Of a stretch of DNA of 64,000 nucleotides, positions 54,696 through 63,778 are shown one piece after another. The translations under genes were made by a program, and so were the position numbers. Within the stretch, counting starts at the first letter, position 1. Each line of letters begins with the position of its first letter. Under the pieces are notes generated by a model, which saw nothing but the letters and a program-made list of their open reading frames with translations, searched no databases and was not told where the DNA came from. Origin of the DNA: Treponema sp. (lineage in GTDB: Bacteria; Spirochaetota; Spirochaetia; Treponematales; Treponemataceae); NCBI GenBank assembly GCA_017553635.1, contig JAFZKN010000017.1, positions 203,058 through 267,057 of the forward strand. Reading direction: 5' to 3'.

Positions 54696-55769
54696 TTACT
54701 GGAGGTTTTTGCAGACAGCTTCAATCTGGTCTTTTGTAAGACCTACCGTTTTTATAAGATATGATTCTACTACTCCGGCAAGATTTTTGTCTGTCACCTT
54801 TTTTCCACCGTTCATATTAGTAAAGATAAACGGAATTGTATTTGCAAAAATTTCATATTGTTGGAAATTTTTCTTTACATTGTAAAGATTTTTGTAACTC
54901 TGCATGTAGTCATCAGTAATCTCTTCAAGAGTTGCGCCGTTTAATGCAAGAAGGACAGCTGTTACATAACCTGTGCGGTTTTTACCGTCTTTTCCGTGAA
55001 CAAGATATGTCTCACCAGGGTTTTCTGCAATAAACAGCAGGGTTGCTTTTAATTTTTCATTAAAATCCTCTCCTCCGAAAGATGAACCCATATTTATATA
55101 GCATACTTTGTTGCTGTCAGAAAGTTTTTTATAATAAGGAGCCGCTTTAAAACTTGCGCTGGCTGTTTCTACTGTATCACCAAGTGCGATTACTGCAGTT
55201 ACTTTATTTTTTTCTGCAAGCTTAACTGCATAAGGTGATCTTGCATCTCCTCTGACAGGACTATATGAACGGAAAATTTTTCCTTCTTTAATCTTTCCAT
55301 TTTTGAGCGGACGGAAGTTAGCAAAAACTTCATCGCTTTCAAACTGATTTCTATCATCACTCGGTTTGAGCATGCGTGTCTGATAGTCAATAAGATAGCC
55401 ATACTGCTTTTTAAGTGTAATCGTTACTTTTGATCCGGGTTTTACATTTGCTGTTTGTGCAAAATTTCCGAAATTGATCGCAAGCGAGATTGTCTCCGGT
55501 TCCATTCTCAAAAGGAACTCACCTGTGTTTACATCACTGTAATCTTTTACAATTGGTGCTGAAAACTTAAAATCGCCGGCGGTGATATTAACAATATCAC
55601 TGGCACTGAATCCACGGGTAACCATCTGTTTTGCTTTTACAGCAAGATATGCATTTCCATGTACGTCAATTTCTGTGATTTCTGTCTGAACAGAAGCTTT
55701 TTCTGCAGCAAAAATTAAAGAACCTGTTAATAAGAAAAGGACTGTAAATAAATTTCTGAATTTCTTCAT
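54696..55769 (-). CDS. Secreted tyrosine-phosphatase-like protein with Gly in place of the catalytic Cys
   Basis: From ATG 55769 (ribosome site AGGAGAG 8 bases upstream; a frame from 55847 lacks support) the product has 357 residues with a signal peptide ending near FAAEK. Residues about 30-125 form an N-terminal domain of unknown type. The C-terminal part follows the bacterial tyrosine/serine phosphatase (PF13350-type) pattern: GKIFRSYSP (about 163-171), VTAVIALGD, and the P-loop YLVHGKDGKNRTGYV. The Cys of the HCx5R motif is Gly259 (codon GGA); Arg265 is kept. Without Cys it cannot form the usual phospho-enzyme, so it may bind rather than cleave phosphate. It stands in a single-gene unit. 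Confidence 0.82.
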   Translation of the reverse strand: MKKFRNLFTVLFLLTGSLIFAAEKASVQTEITEIDVHGNAYLAVKAKQMVTRGFSASDIVNITAGDFKFSAPIVKDYSDVNTGEFLLRMEPETISLAINFGNFAQTANVKPGSKVTITLKKQYGYLIDYQTRMLKPSDDRNQFESDEVFANFRPLKNGKIKEGKIFRSYSPVRGDARSPYAVKLAEKNKVTAVIALGDTVETASASFKAAPYYKKLSDSNKVCYINMGSSFGGEDFNEKLKATLLFIAENPGETYLVHGKDGKNRTGYVTAVLLALNGATLEEITDDYMQSYKNLYNVKKNFQQYEIFANTIPFIFTNMNGGKKVTDKNLAGVVESYLIKTVGLTKDQIEAVCKNLQ

Positions 55770-55834
55770 TATTTCACTCTCCTTAACTATAAATAATAAC
55801 ACATGTTTTCCAATATTGCTAGAAAAAATTCGGG

Positions 55835-55846
55835 TGTTGTACAACA
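55835..55846. promoter_or_regulatory. Palindrome overlapping the argC promoter
   Basis: TGTTGTACAACA is a perfect 12-base palindrome. It covers the -35 box (TTGTAC) of argC and lies 66 bases before the phosphatase-like gene on the other side, so a repressor could control either. Confidence 0.5.
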
Positions 55847-55865
55847 TATAAAAAACAATTAAAAT
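55837..55865 (+). promoter_or_regulatory. argC: Promoter of argC
   Basis: TTGTAC, 17-base spacer, TAAAAT; start about 55872. The weak ribosome site GGGG precedes ATG 55900. Confidence 0.65.
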
Positions 55866-55899
55866 GGGCCCTGTAAATTAAGCTTTTGTGGGGTAAAGT

Positions 55900-56847
55900 A
55901 TGGCATACAAAATTTTTATTGATGGAAAAGAAGGAACAACAGGTCTTAAAATCTATGAACGCTTTACAGGTCGCAATGACATAGAAATCCTTACTATCGA
56001 TGATGAAAAACGAAAAGACCCGATAGAAAAAGCAAAAATGATAAATGCCTCGGACTTTACTTTTCTCTGTCTGCCGGATGCGGCAAGCATAGAGTCTGTC
56101 AGTCTCTGCACAAACCCAAAAACAAGAATCATAGACGCTTCAACAGCTCATCGTACAAACCCTGTATGGGCTTACGGCTTTCCGGAACTTGATAAATCTT
56201 TCCGCGAAAAAATCATTTCTTCCAACAGAGTTGCAGTTCCCGGCTGTTATGCTTCAGGCTTTATCGCAATCGGCTATCCTCTTGTTAAAAGCGGAATTCT
56301 TCCAAAAGATTATCCTGTAGTAATCCATGCTGTAAGCGGTTATTCTGGGGCCGGTAAAAAAGCAATAGCTCAATACGAAGATCCGAATCGTGATAAATCA
56401 CTTGATTCTCCACGTCTTTATGCACTTACACAGACTCATAAACACATTCCGGAAATGACAAAGATTACAGGCCTTGAGTTTGAACCTGTTTTTAATCCAT
56501 ATGTATGTGACTATTTTCAGGGAATGACTGTAACTGTCGGTCTTCACTCGAGAATGCTGGCAAAGAAAGTTTCTGCTCACGATGTCTGGGAAATGTTTGC
56601 ATCCCATTACGAGGGTTGCAATTTTGTAAAGGTTGCCCCGCTTATGGGTGAAGGCGTTTTACCTGAAGCATTTATTCCGGCAAATACTCTCGCAGGAACA
56701 AATGACATGCAGGTTTTCGTTTACGGAAATGATGAACGCATCATGGTAACAACACGCTTCGATAATCTTGGAAAAGGTGCATCGGGAGCTGCAGTTCAGT
56801 GCTTAAATATAATGATGGGCATCGACGAAACAACAGGCCTTCGTTAA
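55900..56847 (+). CDS. argC: N-acetyl-gamma-glutamyl-phosphate reductase (type 2)
   Basis: 315 residues. It reduces N-acetylglutamyl-5-phosphate to the semialdehyde in arginine synthesis, in the cytosol, with NADPH. Nucleotide binding is by KIFIDGKEGTTGLKIYER (4-21); the catalytic Cys is 116 in VAVPGCYASG; HAVSGYSGAGKK follows at about 148. This short form (about 310 residues) is the type 2 group. The gene is alone; no other arg gene is in the window. Its end overlaps the converging antiporter gene by 4 bases. Confidence 0.95.
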   Translation: MAYKIFIDGKEGTTGLKIYERFTGRNDIEILTIDDEKRKDPIEKAKMINASDFTFLCLPDAASIESVSLCTNPKTRIIDASTAHRTNPVWAYGFPELDKSFREKIISSNRVAVPGCYASGFIAIGYPLVKSGILPKDYPVVIHAVSGYSGAGKKAIAQYEDPNRDKSLDSPRLYALTQTHKHIPEMTKITGLEFEPVFNPYVCDYFQGMTVTVGLHSRMLAKKVSAHDVWEMFASHYEGCNFVKVAPLMGEGVLPEAFIPANTLAGTNDMQVFVYGNDERIMVTTRFDNLGKGASGAAVQCLNIMMGIDETTGLR

Positions 56848-58568
56848 CCGAGCTTTTCAATCTTTCTGTGTAATTCAAGTATTCTCGTATGAATGTAATG
56901 ATCAATGGCTGTCTTTTCAAGAATTCCAAGCGGCTTCTGTTCATCGTCAACAATTGGAATTGCCTGTGCATCATATTTTTCGAAAAGTTCATAAGCTTCC
57001 GGCAAAGTTGTCGCAGGTTTACAGCTTGTTAAAGGAACATCCATAATATCAGTTGCTAGAAGACTTTCTGCCAGTTCTCCAATCTGAAGAACCTCTTTTA
57101 AATGTTCAAGCGAAATTACTCCGATAAGTTTGTCATCCTTTCTTACAACATAATTTAAATTCGGATATCTGCTGAACGAATCAAGAATATCTTTTATTGT
57201 TGTCGTTTCAGAAACAATTGCAGGAGAATTTGCATCGCAGATTTTTAAATTTCCCCATGTAATATCTTTGACAGCCGTATTCTTAATGATATCTTCTTCC
57301 GTAATATTAAGACCGCACTCACCCGCTTTTGTTACACCATGCTTAACACACACCGGTCCCAAAAGTTGAACTATAAAAGTAGTCGCAGTAATGATAAGAA
57401 GAATCTGCGGTCCTATCGAATCCGGAAAATCATTTCCAGCTGCTATCGAAAGACCAATCGCAACCCCGGCCTGAGATAAAAGACAGTATGGAAGATATTT
57501 TCTTACCGTTGCAGGAGCTTTTGTAATCCACGCTCCGAAAATTGAACCTATTGTCTTTCCAAAAGTTCTTCCAATTACATAAATTAATGCAATAAGACCA
57601 AGATAAGGCGTTATAATCCAGATATTTAATTTTGCTCCGACGAGAACAAAGAAAAGAACATAAACAGGTGGAGTAAATTTTGTTACAAGTGTAAAAACGG
57701 ACCTTGTCTTTGCAGGGGCAAAATTCACCATAAAAAATCCAAGCGACATCGCAGCAAGAATGTTGTCAAGTCCAAGAATTACACAAGTTCCTGTTGAAAG
57801 AAAAAGACATCCTAGAGAAAAAGAAAGAATTCTTCCTTCATCTTTCATTACATTCTTTACAATAAGACTTAAAACGAAACCAAAAAAACTTCCGACTAAA
57901 ATCGAACCAAAAATATCTTTTGCAATAGTCAAAAGCTGAACTCCAAGCGAAAGATTTTTTCCTCCGAGAAGAGTAGAAGCAATCGTCGATGCAATTGCAT
58001 AAAGGATTAAGGCAACAGCATCATCCATTGCAACGATTCCGTAAACGGTTGTCGTCAATGGTCCACGAGTTCTGTACTCAACAAGAACATCTGTTGTTGC
58101 AGCAGGTGCCGTTGCAGAACAGATTGCTCCAAGAACAAGACCCATTGAAACAGAAGTGATGATGTCTTTAGTAATCAAATAGGAAACAGTTGTTACAATT
58201 CCGCCTACAATAAAAAACGGAGTAATCGATTCAAATAAAAGAATACCGATAAACTGTTTGCCATATTTTTTTAATACATTAAATTTTAATTCGCCGCCAA
58301 TTAAAAATCCGATTAAAGAAAGTGAAACTGTGCTTATAGGATTTAATGCCTCAATCGTCTTACTTCCCAGTACTTGAAAACCCGATGAACCGATGATAAT
58401 TCCGATTACAATATAACCTACAACCTGTGGAATCCTCAGCTTTTGAAAAAGACGGCCACCAATCGAACCGAACAGCATTATAATTCCTAAAAGTAAAACA
58501 ATCTGTGTTCCCTGCAGCTGATAAAAATGAAGAAAATCAGGGAGTACATGTGACAATGGATCATTCAT
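56844..58568 (-). CDS. CPA2-type cation/proton antiporter with CBS domains
   Basis: 574 residues. About 11-12 membrane helices (residues 15-415) show the Na+/H+ exchanger fold: GSIGGRLFQKLRIPQVVGYI (about 33-52), APAATTDVLVEY (about 152-163) and TVYGIVAMDDAVALILYAIA (here the DD of the ion-binding site). A soluble end (about 430-560) contains two CBS repeats (SPAIVSETTTIKDILDSFSR, LTSCKPATTLPEAYELF). Such CBS pairs bind nucleotides and regulate transport. The exchanged cation (Na+, K+) is unknown; the KefB/C-type TrkA domain is absent. It lies 43 bases after the transglycosylase gene start, on the same strand. Confidence 0.9.
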   Translation of the reverse strand: MNDPLSHVLPDFLHFYQLQGTQIVLLLGIIMLFGSIGGRLFQKLRIPQVVGYIVIGIIIGSSGFQVLGSKTIEALNPISTVSLSLIGFLIGGELKFNVLKKYGKQFIGILLFESITPFFIVGGIVTTVSYLITKDIITSVSMGLVLGAICSATAPAATTDVLVEYRTRGPLTTTVYGIVAMDDAVALILYAIASTIASTLLGGKNLSLGVQLLTIAKDIFGSILVGSFFGFVLSLIVKNVMKDEGRILSFSLGCLFLSTGTCVILGLDNILAAMSLGFFMVNFAPAKTRSVFTLVTKFTPPVYVLFFVLVGAKLNIWIITPYLGLIALIYVIGRTFGKTIGSIFGAWITKAPATVRKYLPYCLLSQAGVAIGLSIAAGNDFPDSIGPQILLIITATTFIVQLLGPVCVKHGVTKAGECGLNITEEDIIKNTAVKDITWGNLKICDANSPAIVSETTTIKDILDSFSRYPNLNYVVRKDDKLIGVISLEHLKEVLQIGELAESLLATDIMDVPLTSCKPATTLPEAYELFEKYDAQAIPIVDDEQKPLGILEKTAIDHYIHTRILELHRKIEKLG

Positions 58569-58610
58569 AACAAAACCCGTAAATTCTAAAGTTTAACTAA
58601 TTATAGTTAA

Positions 58611-60812
58611 TTACATCATTTCGTCAATTATTTCGTACGGAGTTTTGTTGTAATAAAGCCATGCATAAATTGCCGCGCTCTGAATTACCTTTCTTCCATA
58701 ATTTCTCGTTTCTGCAAACGGAATGGTTTCCAGGAATAAATCAGATGGGAGTTCATTATAGAGCCCCAATCCGACTTTTGACGAAGCAAGCCATCTTTTA
58801 ACTCTTGTAATGCCGGCATTATATGCAAAAAGAGCAAGAATATCAGAACCGTTAAGACGGTCGACGAGATTTGAATAATAATATGTTCCGACTCTGATAT
58901 TTACAGCGGGATTTGTAATATCAGGATCAGAAATTTTCAACTGTGCAGCACAGTCTGCAAAGGTAGATTCCATAAGCTGGGAAAGACCTAATGCACCCGC
59001 ATTGCTTTCTACAACAGGATTAAAAAAACTTTCCGTACGGATTAACCCGAGAATATCATATTCATCAACTTCAAATTCTTTCGCACTGGCAGAAATCTCT
59101 TTTGCAAAATTCTTCGGATATGAAAGCTCAAATATAGTTTTATTCAACCTTGAATTATCAAGATTTGTAGTTTTCGAAATCATGTGTAAACTTTTGTAAT
59201 AATTATTATTGTAATTATTTCCGCATTTTTTTAAAAAATCAGAAACATAACAAATTGTTTCAATTCCAAAAATATTTTTATTTATGGTATAAAAATACTG
59301 CCACTCAGGATAAATCAAATCTTCAAAGCCAAAATCTGCATAACCGCGTAAAAGAGTTTCTGCATCAGGATCATTAAGCGCAGTTTCTGTAATAGTCGGA
59401 TTAAAAATATTTTTTTCAAGATCTTCAATCGGAATAGACAATTCTTTTGCAGCAAGAATTCTATAATAAATATCTGTTCCTGCATTTAATCTAAACGCTT
59501 TTACAAATGCATCTGTTTTTTCATTTTCACTTAATTTCAAATATTTAAGTTGAATTAATCTTCCTGTAAGATACGCAAATTTTGAAGTACTTGAATTATC
59601 TGCATAACCATCAATCATTTTGTAAACTTTGGGAAATGAACTCCACTTTGCAGAAGTAAAAAGAAGAAGAGAAAGATTGTCGAGAACATCTGTAAAGTAA
59701 TAAGGGTTATGCCACTTTTTACAATAAATGCCGAGAGATTCAATACACTTATCTGTTGAAATCCCAAGCTTAAAATTTAACATAAACCAGACAGCCATAT
59801 CATAATCGCCGTCAGTTGAAGCACAGTTTATTGCTGCTTCAAATGCGTTTTCTGCAGGCGTAATATAGACCCCGGATTTTTCATAAATTCTTCCGGCGTA
59901 TATCAAAGCATAATATTTAATCGCAGGATTATCTTTTGCGTAATCAGATTCACTCAGATCAAGAAAAAACTTTGCGTTCTCACTGTATTTTTTACTGACA
60001 GCATAATAAATCTTTCCGAGGTCAGAAACAAGACATTCTGTAAAAGGAACAATTTTCTGAACAAGACAATAATCCTTTATGTTCGGAATCATGTCATATG
60101 CATTGCTGTAATTCTTGAGATAGCATTCAATCCTAAACTGAATAATAAAAGAAAGAATATCATTAAAAACCTGTGATTCATAAGTTGTGAAGATATTTGA
60201 ATTTTCGAGAGCAGTTGTGTCATCAGCTATGATCGGCGAAATAATTTCGATTTCAGAAGGAGTTTCTTTTTCTAAAATATATTCATGATAGAACGCTACA
60301 TGCTCTGGTGTAATTTTTCTCGAAGTAAACCATTTGCATGTCGCAAGATTAAGTCTTGAATCTTTTTTTTCCCTCATTGAACAGAGGCGCATTTTTGCAA
60401 GTTCGTTAGGACAGGTTGCAAGATCAAGCGTATTCGTTTCGTTAAGCAATAGTGCATACTCTTTATTTTCAAAAAAAATCTGACAGGCAAATATCAAAGC
60501 TGCATCATCATTATAAAGTTCAAGATATTTTTTAGCTTCTGCAATCTGCTGCTGAATATTTCCAAGTTTGATTTTCTGTTCCATACTGCGACGGCTGACA
60601 TATTTTGAACCACGCACTATGGCCTTATTAAAATGACGTAATGCTTTTTTTGTATCCTTCATCTCTACTGCTTTAAGTCCCATGTAATAATCTGTGTCAG
60701 GACCATAAGTCTTCTGCAATGAAAGATCTGATTTTGAGTTAGAATTACAGGCAGTACAAAATACCGCCACAATGAGACAGCATTTTAACAAGAGATAACT
60801 TTTAAATTTCAT
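58611..60812 (-). CDS. Lytic transglycosylase (Slt-type) lipoprotein
   Basis: 733 residues. Signal peptide with lipobox CTAC (Cys about 21-22), a long helical superhelix-like part (25-560) similar to the Slt70 U/L domains, and the catalytic domain at the C-terminus: LGLIRTESFFNP (Glu near 593), GALGLSQLMESTF, NIRVGTYYYSNL and LFAYNAGITRVKRWL. It cleaves the glycan strands of peptidoglycan, forming 1,6-anhydromuramic ends, in the periplasm. All motifs are intact. It follows the LysM protein gene by 15 bases, so a wall-remodelling operon is likely. Confidence 0.93.
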   Translation of the reverse strand: MKFKSYLLLKCCLIVAVFCTACNSNSKSDLSLQKTYGPDTDYYMGLKAVEMKDTKKALRHFNKAIVRGSKYVSRRSMEQKIKLGNIQQQIAEAKKYLELYNDDAALIFACQIFFENKEYALLLNETNTLDLATCPNELAKMRLCSMREKKDSRLNLATCKWFTSRKITPEHVAFYHEYILEKETPSEIEIISPIIADDTTALENSNIFTTYESQVFNDILSFIIQFRIECYLKNYSNAYDMIPNIKDYCLVQKIVPFTECLVSDLGKIYYAVSKKYSENAKFFLDLSESDYAKDNPAIKYYALIYAGRIYEKSGVYITPAENAFEAAINCASTDGDYDMAVWFMLNFKLGISTDKCIESLGIYCKKWHNPYYFTDVLDNLSLLLFTSAKWSSFPKVYKMIDGYADNSSTSKFAYLTGRLIQLKYLKLSENEKTDAFVKAFRLNAGTDIYYRILAAKELSIPIEDLEKNIFNPTITETALNDPDAETLLRGYADFGFEDLIYPEWQYFYTINKNIFGIETICYVSDFLKKCGNNYNNNYYKSLHMISKTTNLDNSRLNKTIFELSYPKNFAKEISASAKEFEVDEYDILGLIRTESFFNPVVESNAGALGLSQLMESTFADCAAQLKISDPDITNPAVNIRVGTYYYSNLVDRLNGSDILALFAYNAGITRVKRWLASSKVGLGLYNELPSDLFLETIPFAETRNYGRKVIQSAAIYAWLYYNKTPYEIIDEMM

Positions 60813-60826
60813 AATTCAATTTTATC

Positions 60827-62137
60827 TTACTCTGCCGGAATGATAATTGTTGTTCCAGAAATAATATGATCCGGATTTTTTATTCCATTGTATTTCGCAA
60901 TCTTATGATATTTCCATGGATTATTGTAATAAGATTTTGAAATATCCCAGAGTGTGTCGCCCCATTTAATTTTATAAGTGATGTTCTTTGCTTTTTCCTG
61001 AGCCTTAGGCTTTGGAGATACAGGAACAACCTCTTCCGCAGGAGCTACAACTATTTCATCTTCTTTCGCTTCGTATTTTGGAGTTTCTTTTGTCTCTTCT
61101 TTTTTAGTATCCTTTTCCTGAACTACTGATGTTTCTTCCGGCTTACAGTTTTCTTTTGCCTTTGCAGATTTTGCTCTTGCTGCAAAAATAATGATAACGG
61201 CAAGTATACAGATAATTGCGCAGACTATGCAGATGATAACAGGTACTTTTGTTTTCTTTTTGATTGAATTTTCCGTATCGAGCGAATCTGCTGCACGGCC
61301 TTCTTTTGTTTCTTCATCAAGAATATCAGAAAAATCCAGACCTGCAGACTGCACAGTTTCATTTTCCTGTACATCTGAAAATTCCTGAGAAGCAGGTGTT
61401 TCGTCAAACATAATCTCTGATTCCTCTGGAACACTGTAATCTTCTATACTGTCACCGACAACAGTTTCTGTTTCTTCTGTTGAGAAATCTGTTTCTTCAG
61501 GAACATTAAAATCATCAAGTTCATCAGTCTGCATTACGGTTTCTGAATCAGACTGCATTACAGTTTCATCATCTGTCTGAGAAATCTGCGGATCACTTTC
61601 TTCTACGATTGAATCTACGTTTAATGAATTAGGATCAAAAGCAATATCTTCTCCCGAATCAAATGTTTCCTGTTCTACAGAATTTGAAAGGCTTGCATCT
61701 AAATCAAAATCATCTTCAACAATACCTGTATCTTCTGCAACAGTATCATCTTCTGTAATATCTGCATCAGTTACATCAACCTGAGCTTCTTCATTTCTTA
61801 ATTCCATTGTACGTGATAAAAGACTCACACTTGTAGAAGAATCTTTTCCGGTTTCAGGATCATGAAGCTCTGCGTTTAATTCGTTGTTTTCATCGATTGA
61901 AATATCAAGATTGATATCAGGTTCACCGTTCGGGTGTTTTTTTAAGTGTTTGATTTCCAGGGTATCAACATATTCAGCATCTTCCATAGACGAAGTCTCT
62001 GAACGATACAAGTCAACCTGAACCTTAGTCTGGTTATCCTTTGCAGTTGTGAGATTTAATTGTTTTTTATCCGGAGTTCCTTCCTGTAGAATAGGATAAA
62101 AAGAACCGTCTGCAAGTTTAATTCCAATAGTCTTCAT
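60827..62137 (-). CDS. Hsp70-substrate-domain-like, membrane and LysM protein
   Basis: 436 residues. The first 110 resemble the Hsp70 substrate-binding beta domain: TPDKKQLNLTTAKDNQTKVQ and GEPDINLDISIDENNELNAE match DnaK TPTKHSQVFSTAEDNQSAV and [20 protein letters not shown] (the DnaK text is from memory). A long acidic linker follows (about 115-290), then one membrane helix (VPVIICIVCAIICILAVIII), a lysine/glutamate-rich stretch and a C-terminal LysM (TYKIKWGDTLWDISKSYYNN, about 388-436). LysM binds peptidoglycan outside, so the N-terminal part should be cytosolic. There is no ATPase. The upstream promoter is TAGACA-17-GATAAT; the ribosome site GGGGTGAT precedes the ATG. The transglycosylase gene follows it. 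Confidence 0.82.
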   Translation of the reverse strand: MKTIGIKLADGSFYPILQEGTPDKKQLNLTTAKDNQTKVQVDLYRSETSSMEDAEYVDTLEIKHLKKHPNGEPDINLDISIDENNELNAELHDPETGKDSSTSVSLLSRTMELRNEEAQVDVTDADITEDDTVAEDTGIVEDDFDLDASLSNSVEQETFDSGEDIAFDPNSLNVDSIVEESDPQISQTDDETVMQSDSETVMQTDELDDFNVPEETDFSTEETETVVGDSIEDYSVPEESEIMFDETPASQEFSDVQENETVQSAGLDFSDILDEETKEGRAADSLDTENSIKKKTKVPVIICIVCAIICILAVIIIFAARAKSAKAKENCKPEETSVVQEKDTKKEETKETPKYEAKEDEIVVAPAEEVVPVSPKPKAQEKAKNITYKIKWGDTLWDISKSYYNNPWKYHKIAKYNGIKNPDHIISGTTIIIPAE

Positions 62138-62164
62138 AAATCACCCCAAAAATATCTTCTATAT

Positions 62165-62193
62165 ATTATCATAATAATTCTTAGATTTGTCTA
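62165..62193 (-). promoter_or_regulatory. Promoter of the LysM gene and the downstream transglycosylase
   Basis: Minus strand: TAGACA, 17-base spacer, GATAAT. The leader is about 20 nt and ends in the ribosome site GGGGTGAT. Confidence 0.6.
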
Positions 62194-62271
62194 CAGAAAA
62201 ATTGCCTAAAATCTGTTTTTATCAATTTTCTTCTATATTGTATAGCCAGATATTGCACTGAAACCTCAAAT

Positions 62272-63738
62272 TTAATGATGCTGTTTAAGTTCGGCACACA
62301 TTTTTCTTACAGTTTTAGAAATCAAATTACGATCCAATGCGGAGTAATTTACAATAAAACTTTCCTGTATTGGATTATTTTTTTTATCTGTCTCTGCTGA
62401 ATGATAAAAATATTCTGAAAGAAGTTCTATTTTTATTCCAGCTTTATTCCATTTTTTTTGGATAAGTTGAGCGTTTTGATTTCTGTTCAGCGTAAAAAGA
62501 AAATGAAGTCCAGAATTCTCTTCGTGTATCGTTCCTATTTTAGAAAGAGAAGATTTTTCAAATGCCTTTATAAGATTGTTACGGAGGCTTCTGTAATAGT
62601 TTTTCATTTTATTGATATGCTTTTCGTAATGTCCTTCTTCGATAAAACGTGCAAGTGTAAACTGTTCAAAACTCGAAACCTGACAGGAATAAAACCTAAG
62701 CTTTTCGTTAAATCCTTCTGCAAGTTTTTTCGGAAGAACCATATAACTGATTCTAAATGAAGGCGAAAGAGTTTTTGAAAAAGTGTTGATATAAATTACA
62801 CGGTCATTACGGTCAATGCTCTGGAGGGTTGGAAGAGGTTTTCCTGTAAAGCGGAATTCACTGTCGTAGTCGTCTTCGATTATGTAGCGGTTTTTCGATT
62901 CATAAGCCCAGTCAAGAAGTTCTGTCCGGCGTTTAAAATTCATTATGATGCCGGTCGGAAAATGATGAGAAGGCGAAACATGTACAACATTGGCTTTTGC
63001 TTTCTGAAGGTTTTTAACAATAATTCCCTGAGAATCAATTTTTACTGGAACACATTTTGCACCGTTCAATTTAAAAATTTCTGCAGCTTTATGATAGCCT
63101 GGATTTTCAACTGCAAATACTTCATCGCTCCCCAAAAACTGAACGAGCATCGAATACAGCGATTCTGTTCCAGCCCCGATTATAACCTGACCTTCACTGA
63201 CATCCATATTTCGAAAATCCCGTAGATGACGACAGACAGCACGCCGAAGTTCGATTGCCCCAAAAACACCGGTTCTTCGAAGAAGTTTTTCATTTTCAGA
63301 AGCCAGAACCTGTCTCATAGTCTTTGACCAAAGTGAAAAAGGAAACTTTTCAAGATTCGCAGCTCCACTTGTAAAATCTGCAAAAAAATCACGATTTTCT
63401 TTACCGGAAGATGCAGCCTTGACGTAAGACGATTTCCTGTCTGAATGCCTATGCTCAAAACTGTCGGGTTTTACTGAATTTTGCATAAAGCCCGAAGCAA
63501 ACTCTGATACAAAAAAACCTTTCTTTTCGATTGAATATAAAAAGCCTTCATCGATCAGCCGCATATACGCATTCTGAACTGTGATGACACTCACACCAAG
63601 ATGCAGTGCAAGTGCACGTTTTGAAGGAAGCTTTTCATTTTCAAAAAGCGTTCCTTCTAATATCTGCTGTTTAAGTGAAGAATAGAGAAACTCCGTAAGT
63701 GTAAGGTTTTTCCGAGCACTGAAATCGATGGTTATCAT
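62272..63738 (-). CDS. MocR/PdxR-family regulator (GntR-type DNA-binding plus aminotransferase-like domain)
   Basis: 488 residues. The N-terminal winged helix-turn-helix (about 10-80) reads KLPSKRALALHLGVSVITVQ, typical of the GntR family. The C-terminal part (115-488) is an aminotransferase class I-like fold with the PLP-binding segment EDDYDSEFRF and NTFSKTLSPSFRI (Lys about 305). MocR proteins bind PLP and often control pyridoxal synthesis (PdxR) or other metabolism. No pdx genes are adjacent. The start has TATAAT 7 bases upstream and no ribosome site, so it is probably leaderless. Confidence 0.9.
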   Translation of the reverse strand: MITIDFSARKNLTLTEFLYSSLKQQILEGTLFENEKLPSKRALALHLGVSVITVQNAYMRLIDEGFLYSIEKKGFFVSEFASGFMQNSVKPDSFEHRHSDRKSSYVKAASSGKENRDFFADFTSGAANLEKFPFSLWSKTMRQVLASENEKLLRRTGVFGAIELRRAVCRHLRDFRNMDVSEGQVIIGAGTESLYSMLVQFLGSDEVFAVENPGYHKAAEIFKLNGAKCVPVKIDSQGIIVKNLQKAKANVVHVSPSHHFPTGIIMNFKRRTELLDWAYESKNRYIIEDDYDSEFRFTGKPLPTLQSIDRNDRVIYINTFSKTLSPSFRISYMVLPKKLAEGFNEKLRFYSCQVSSFEQFTLARFIEEGHYEKHINKMKNYYRSLRNNLIKAFEKSSLSKIGTIHEENSGLHFLFTLNRNQNAQLIQKKWNKAGIKIELLSEYFYHSAETDKKNNPIQESFIVNYSALDRNLISKTVRKMCAELKQHH

Positions 63739-63745
63739 AAATGTG

Positions 63746-63751
63746 ATTATA
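63746..63751 (-). promoter_or_regulatory. -10 box of the MocR-type gene; probably leaderless
   Basis: Minus strand: TATAAT, then CACATTT (7 bases) to ATG 63738. The -35 is poor (TAGCAA at 17 bases). Confidence 0.55.
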
Positions 63752-63778
63752 TTAAACGCAGTGTTTTTTTGCTAGGTG

